A stretch of DNA of 17,566 nt from Verrucomicrobiota bacterium (GTDB taxonomy: Bacteria; Verrucomicrobiota; Verrucomicrobiia; Opitutales; Opitutaceae): positions 1 through 17,566 of the forward strand of contig JAUPWC010000484.1 of NCBI GenBank assembly GCA_030916665.1, read 5' to 3'. This document shows, piece by piece, positions 14,727 to 17,566 of this stretch. Every line of letters begins with the position of its first letter. Positions within the stretch are counted from its first letter, which is position 1. The notes under the pieces were generated by a model. It worked only from the letters and a program-made list of their open reading frames with translations, was not told the DNA's origin and did not search any database. Position numbers and translations under genes: made by a program.

Positions 14727-15923
14727 TCAGCCCTTCATACCGGTCGTGGCGATGCCGCGGATGAAGGTTTTTTGGGTGAAGAAAAAGAGGAGGATGACGG
14801 GCACGATGACGATGGTGCTGGCGGCCATCAGGAAGTGCCAGGGGGTGCCGCCGTTCTGCGTCTGGTAGTTCTGGAGGGCGACCGCGAGGGTGAATGTGGA
14901 TCGTTTGGTCAGGTAGAGCAGCGGGCCCATGAAGTCGTTCCACGCATGCAGGAAGTGGAAGAGGGCGACGACGGCGAGAACGGGCTTGGAGAGCGGCAGG
15001 ATGACCTTCCAGAAGATCTGCCATTCGCTGCAGCCGTCGATGCGTGCGGCCTCGCTGAGGTCCTCGGGGATGGTGCGGAAGAACTGCCGCATGAGAAAGA
15101 TGTTGAAGGCACTGCCGAACCACGCCGGCACCCAGAGGGGAAGCAACGTGCCGATCCAACCGAGCTCCTTGAAGACGCCGTAAAGCGGGACCATGAGCAC
15201 CGGAAATGGGACCATCATGGTGCCGAGGGTGATCGCAAAAAGGATGTCGCGCCCCGGCCATTTCAGGCGGGCGAAGCCGTAGGCGATGAGCGCATTGGAC
15301 AGCACGGCCCCGACGGTGCCGAGAACGCAGACCAGCAGGGTGTTGGTGAGGAAGTCCCAAAAGGTGACATCGGAATCGGCGCCGTGGCTGTGGACGGTGC
15401 TGACGGTGCCTTGCACCTCCTCGACGGAGCGGCCCCCGATGGTGGCGATGGCGAGGGCGAAGTTCTCCCAGCGTGGTTTCACGTGCGCGTCGATGGCGGA
15501 CTCGGGCACTATGTCCCAGGCGAGACTGCCGGCGCGGCCGAAGCCCTCGGCGCGCTCGGTCACCCGCCAGTCGCCGGCCTGCACGCGCTTGAGCAGACGG
15601 GCGTGCAGCGGTGGCGCGTCGGGCGAAAGACGGGCGGTGGAGGCCGCATCGTCGAAATGAGCGAGCGACACAACGTGACGCATGCCGGCGGCCTCGACGA
15701 TGACGGCATCCTGCGTGAGGATGTAGTCCTTGGTCACCTCCACGGAGCGGCCGTCGAGTTCGGCGTGGTAGGCGCGCGGGATGAAGACGGGCGGGAACTT
15801 CGTGGTCTGCTCGACCGGCTTCAACGCCGTCAGCACCAGCCACACGAAGGGCGTGGCGAACAGCGTGCCCAGCGTGAACAGCAGGCCGTAGACGACGAAG
15901 CGGGTGGTGGCGGGGCGCGGCAT
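14727..15923 (-). CDS. Sugar ABC transporter permease (MalG-like) with large loop insertion
   Basis: A 398-residue inner-membrane permease of the CUT1 carbohydrate uptake family, the partner of the permease encoded just upstream. Membrane segments are seen at about residues 9-33 and, after a long gap, near 191-218, 226-250, 258-280, 308-330 and 366-386. The EAA loop that docks the ATPase is at about 290-312 (SEAARIDGCSEWQIFWKVILP). Typical relatives are about 270-300 residues and pass quickly from FPPVFIPR (43-50) to WENFALA (152-158). Here about 100 extra residues (51-150) sit between these marks, in the first periplasmic loop. The gene starts 2 bp after the stop of the upstream permease, without a visible ribosome-binding site, so translational coupling is likely. 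No ATPase gene is present in the window. Family assignment is firm; the transported sugar is unknown. Confidence 0.92.
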   Translation of the reverse strand: MPRPATTRFVVYGLLFTLGTLFATPFVWLVLTALKPVEQTTKFPPVFIPRAYHAELDGRSVEVTKDYILTQDAVIVEAAGMRHVVSLAHFDDAASTARLSPDAPPLHARLLKRVQAGDWRVTERAEGFGRAGSLAWDIVPESAIDAHVKPRWENFALAIATIGGRSVEEVQGTVSTVHSHGADSDVTFWDFLTNTLLVCVLGTVGAVLSNALIAYGFARLKWPGRDILFAITLGTMMVPFPVLMVPLYGVFKELGWIGTLLPLWVPAWFGSAFNIFLMRQFFRTIPEDLSEAARIDGCSEWQIFWKVILPLSKPVLAVVALFHFLHAWNDFMGPLLYLTKRSTFTLAVALQNYQTQNGGTPWHFLMAASTIVIVPVILLFFFTQKTFIRGIATTGMKG

Positions 15924-15925
15924 GC

Positions 15926-16825
15926 TCAGCGATTGTAGTGGACGTGCTTGGCCGAAAGCTTGGTCGCGAGCCAGGTGAGCGTGACGATCATCACGAAGAG
16001 GATCCAGGCCATGGCCGAGGCGTAGCCCATGCGCAGCTGGTAGAACGCCTGGCCGAAGAGGTAGAGGGCGTAGAAAAGCGTCGAGCGAGCCGGGCTGCCG
16101 TCATCAGTGCCGCCCGACATGATGAACGCCTGCGTGAACACCTGGAGCGCGCCGATGGTGCCCATGAGGACGTTGAAGTAGATGACCGGCGAAATGCAGG
16201 GGAGGGTGATATGCCAGAACTTTCGCCACGGTCCGGCGCCATCGATGTCGGCCGACTCGTAGAGCTCCTTGGGCACGTCCTGTAGGCCGGCCAGGTAGAT
16301 GATCATGGAGTTGCCGACGCCCCAGAGACTCATCATGACAAGCGCGGGCTTGGCCCAGTTGGGATCGGCGAGCCAGATGGGCGGCTGCAGGCCGATGAGG
16401 CTCAGAATCGGGGTGAGCACGAAGTTGAGCAGGCCGTATTGACCATTGAAGATCCAGAGCCAGAGCATGGAGCTGGCAACGGCGGGAACGATGGAGGGCA
16501 GGTAGAACAGAGCGCGAAACACGGGCCGGCCGCGGACTTCCTGGTTGAGCAGCAAGGCCAGCGAGAGCGAGGCGATCGCTCCCAATGGCACGGAGAACAC
16601 GGCGAAATAGAGGGTGTTGCGCAGCGCGCGCCAGAACAGGTCGTCCTGCCAGAGGCGCTGGTAATTTTCCGTGCCGATCCACAACGGGGAGGTGAGCACG
16701 GAATAGTCGCAGAAGCTGTAATAGACCGAGGCGAGCACGGGGTAGGCGGTGAACACGCCGAGCCCGACCACCCACAGGGCGGTGAAGCCGAGGCCGGCGC
16801 GGAGTTGACGGCGGGATTGCGCCAT
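15926..16825 (-). CDS. Sugar ABC transporter permease (MalF/UgpA-like)
   Basis: A 299-residue CUT1 inner-membrane permease of standard length. The first membrane segment is at about residues 11-35 (LGFTALWVVGLGVFTAYPVL). Later ones fall near 71-95, 106-126, 160-180, 209-232 and 265-290. The EAA loop is at about 190-212 (ESADIDGAGPWRKFWHITLP). The frame is open further upstream, to 17086, but that part overlaps the solute-binding gene and is Pro/Arg-rich shadow, so the ATG at 16825 is chosen. It lies 2 bp after the stop of the solute-binding gene and is itself followed 2 bp later by the second permease, a tightly packed operon. The short basic N-terminus MAQSRRQLRAG is normal for this family. 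Confidence 0.93.
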   Translation of the reverse strand: MAQSRRQLRAGLGFTALWVVGLGVFTAYPVLASVYYSFCDYSVLTSPLWIGTENYQRLWQDDLFWRALRNTLYFAVFSVPLGAIASLSLALLLNQEVRGRPVFRALFYLPSIVPAVASSMLWLWIFNGQYGLLNFVLTPILSLIGLQPPIWLADPNWAKPALVMMSLWGVGNSMIIYLAGLQDVPKELYESADIDGAGPWRKFWHITLPCISPVIYFNVLMGTIGALQVFTQAFIMSGGTDDGSPARSTLFYALYLFGQAFYQLRMGYASAMAWILFVMIVTLTWLATKLSAKHVHYNR

Positions 16826-16827
16826 GG

Positions 16828-17566
16828 TCAGGTCAGCAGGCCGTGCCGGCGGAGGCTGCGTTGGTGGGTGGCCCAGCTTTCGCTGATCCGGCCGTGAACA
16901 TAGCGCAGCGCGTCCTCGGGTTTCTGGCTCAGGTTGCGCACGCGTTCGAACATCGCGAGGCTTTCGCCGATGTATTCGCGGGCGATTCCGAGCGGGATGA
17001 TTCGTGCGGCATGGCGGCTGGCGGAAAGCCGGCGGAAGACCTCGATCTGCGGGTTGGGATGATTGTCCGCGAGGAACGGGCTCCACTCCCGCAGGGATGA
17101 AGGGCGGCGTTGCAGCCAGCCGAGCTTTTCCACGCCGCGCAGTTCGGCCTCGCTGCGGGCGGCGAGATTGGCGCTAGTGACGTAGCGGAGAAATTCCCAG
17201 GCTGCTTCCGGGTGGCGGCAGCCGCGGGGCACGACCAAGATGTCGGACTCCACGTAGGTGTAGTCCTTGATGCCAGGGACGACTTCGGGCCAGGGCGCGC
17301 AGCCCCATTCTAGACCCGGCGCGAAACGGCGGAGATAGCTGTAGAACCACACCCCGTAGAAAGTCATGCCGAGTTTGCCCGTGTAGAAGGGGTTGTTGGG
17401 CGAGGAGAAGCTGAGCGAAGACGAGCCGGCGGCGCCGCTGGCAAAAATGCGGAATTCCTGCAGGCCGACCTCTTCGGTCTTGGCGCGGATCCACTGGAGC
17501 GCCGCGAGATTGGCGGGGTCGGTGGCGAGCGTGATCTTCGCGCCGTCCCAGGATCGGCCGCCAAAC
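16828..17566 (-). CDS. Sugar ABC transporter solute-binding protein, N-terminus outside window
   Basis: The C-terminal 245 residues of an extracellular solute-binding protein (family 1), which captures sugar and delivers it to the two permeases encoded next. The frame is open to the right edge, with no start in view at that end. Family marks are FGGRSWDGAKITLATDPANL followed by ALQWIRAKTEEVGL, then KLGMTFYGVWFYSYL, and PRGCRHPEAAWEFLRYVTS near the C-terminal lobe. The sequence ends RRHGLLT. The signal peptide is outside the window. Its stop is 2 bp before the first permease start. Overall confidence is high for the family and nil for the ligand. Confidence 0.88.
   Translation of the reverse strand, partial: FGGRSWDGAKITLATDPANLAALQWIRAKTEEVGLQEFRIFASGAAGSSSLSFSSPNNPFYTGKLGMTFYGVWFYSYLRRFAPGLEWGCAPWPEVVPGIKDYTYVESDILVVPRGCRHPEAAWEFLRYVTSANLAARSEAELRGVEKLGWLQRRPSSLREWSPFLADNHPNPQIEVFRRLSASRHAARIIPLGIAREYIGESLAMFERVRNLSQKPEDALRYVHGRISESWATHQRSLRRHGLLT

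Noticed and set aside
14617..15938. Long open frames on both strands overlapping the second permease
   Set aside because: The permease frame has membrane segments and the EAA loop. The others are Arg/His-rich or Glu/Gly-rich shadows that cross real gene borders.
16826..17086. An 87-codon N-terminal extension of the first permease
   Set aside because: It overlaps the solute-binding gene in another frame, is Pro/Arg-rich and precedes a normal permease N-terminus at 16825.
1..17566. Search for tRNA, rRNA, CRISPR arrays, riboswitches and phage genes
   Set aside because: No cloverleaf, regularly spaced repeats, conserved RNA core or phage protein was recognised by eye.

Overview
The window looks like a chromosomal segment from a GC-rich member of the Verrucomicrobiota, most probably Opitutaceae-like. 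The main clues are a TonB-dependent receptor with the N-terminal ELSPFTV box typical of that group, LacI-type regulation, several sulfatases, and a multihaem cytochrome/TPR fusion. This placement is inferred from protein style; no rRNA or other marker gene is present.

Layout. (1) Positions 1-471, minus: the N-terminal part of a secreted redoxin-like protein, cut by the window edge. (2) 481-5201: a TonB-dependent outer-membrane receptor (minus) with a clear intrinsic terminator. A LacI-family regulator (plus) faces away from it across a 292-bp control region. (3) 5210-9567, minus: a compact three-gene set, read in the order secreted sulfatase, 258-aa secreted protein of unknown family, 690-aa exported helical-toroid protein that resembles a glycosidase. 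(4) 9635-10960: a complete IS5-type insertion sequence with 15-bp perfect inverted ends and a CTAG duplication, lying 68 bp upstream of the sulfatase. (5) 11124-13322, plus: a predicted lipoprotein with eight CXXCH haem motifs followed by HEAT-like and TPR repeats. (6) 13325-17566, minus: a CUT1-type sugar ABC importer (solute-binding protein, permease, permease), then a sulfatase with no signal peptide. The solute-binding gene runs off the right edge.

How the genes may work together. The receptor, regulator, exported sulfatase, exported toroid protein and its 258-aa partner look like a small carbohydrate-utilisation locus for a sulfated glycan. The ABC importer plus the apparently cytoplasmic sulfatase look like a second arm that brings in sulfated sugars and desulfates them inside the cell. 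Both substrates are unknown. The cytochrome and redoxin genes point to envelope redox chemistry with no evident link to the glycan genes.

The strongest candidates for undescribed biology are the 690-aa and 258-aa pair beside the sulfatase, the periplasmic insertion of about 100 residues in one ABC permease, and the octahaem/TPR lipoprotein. No tRNA, rRNA, CRISPR array or riboswitch was recognised. No gene-free stretch exceeds 300 bases.
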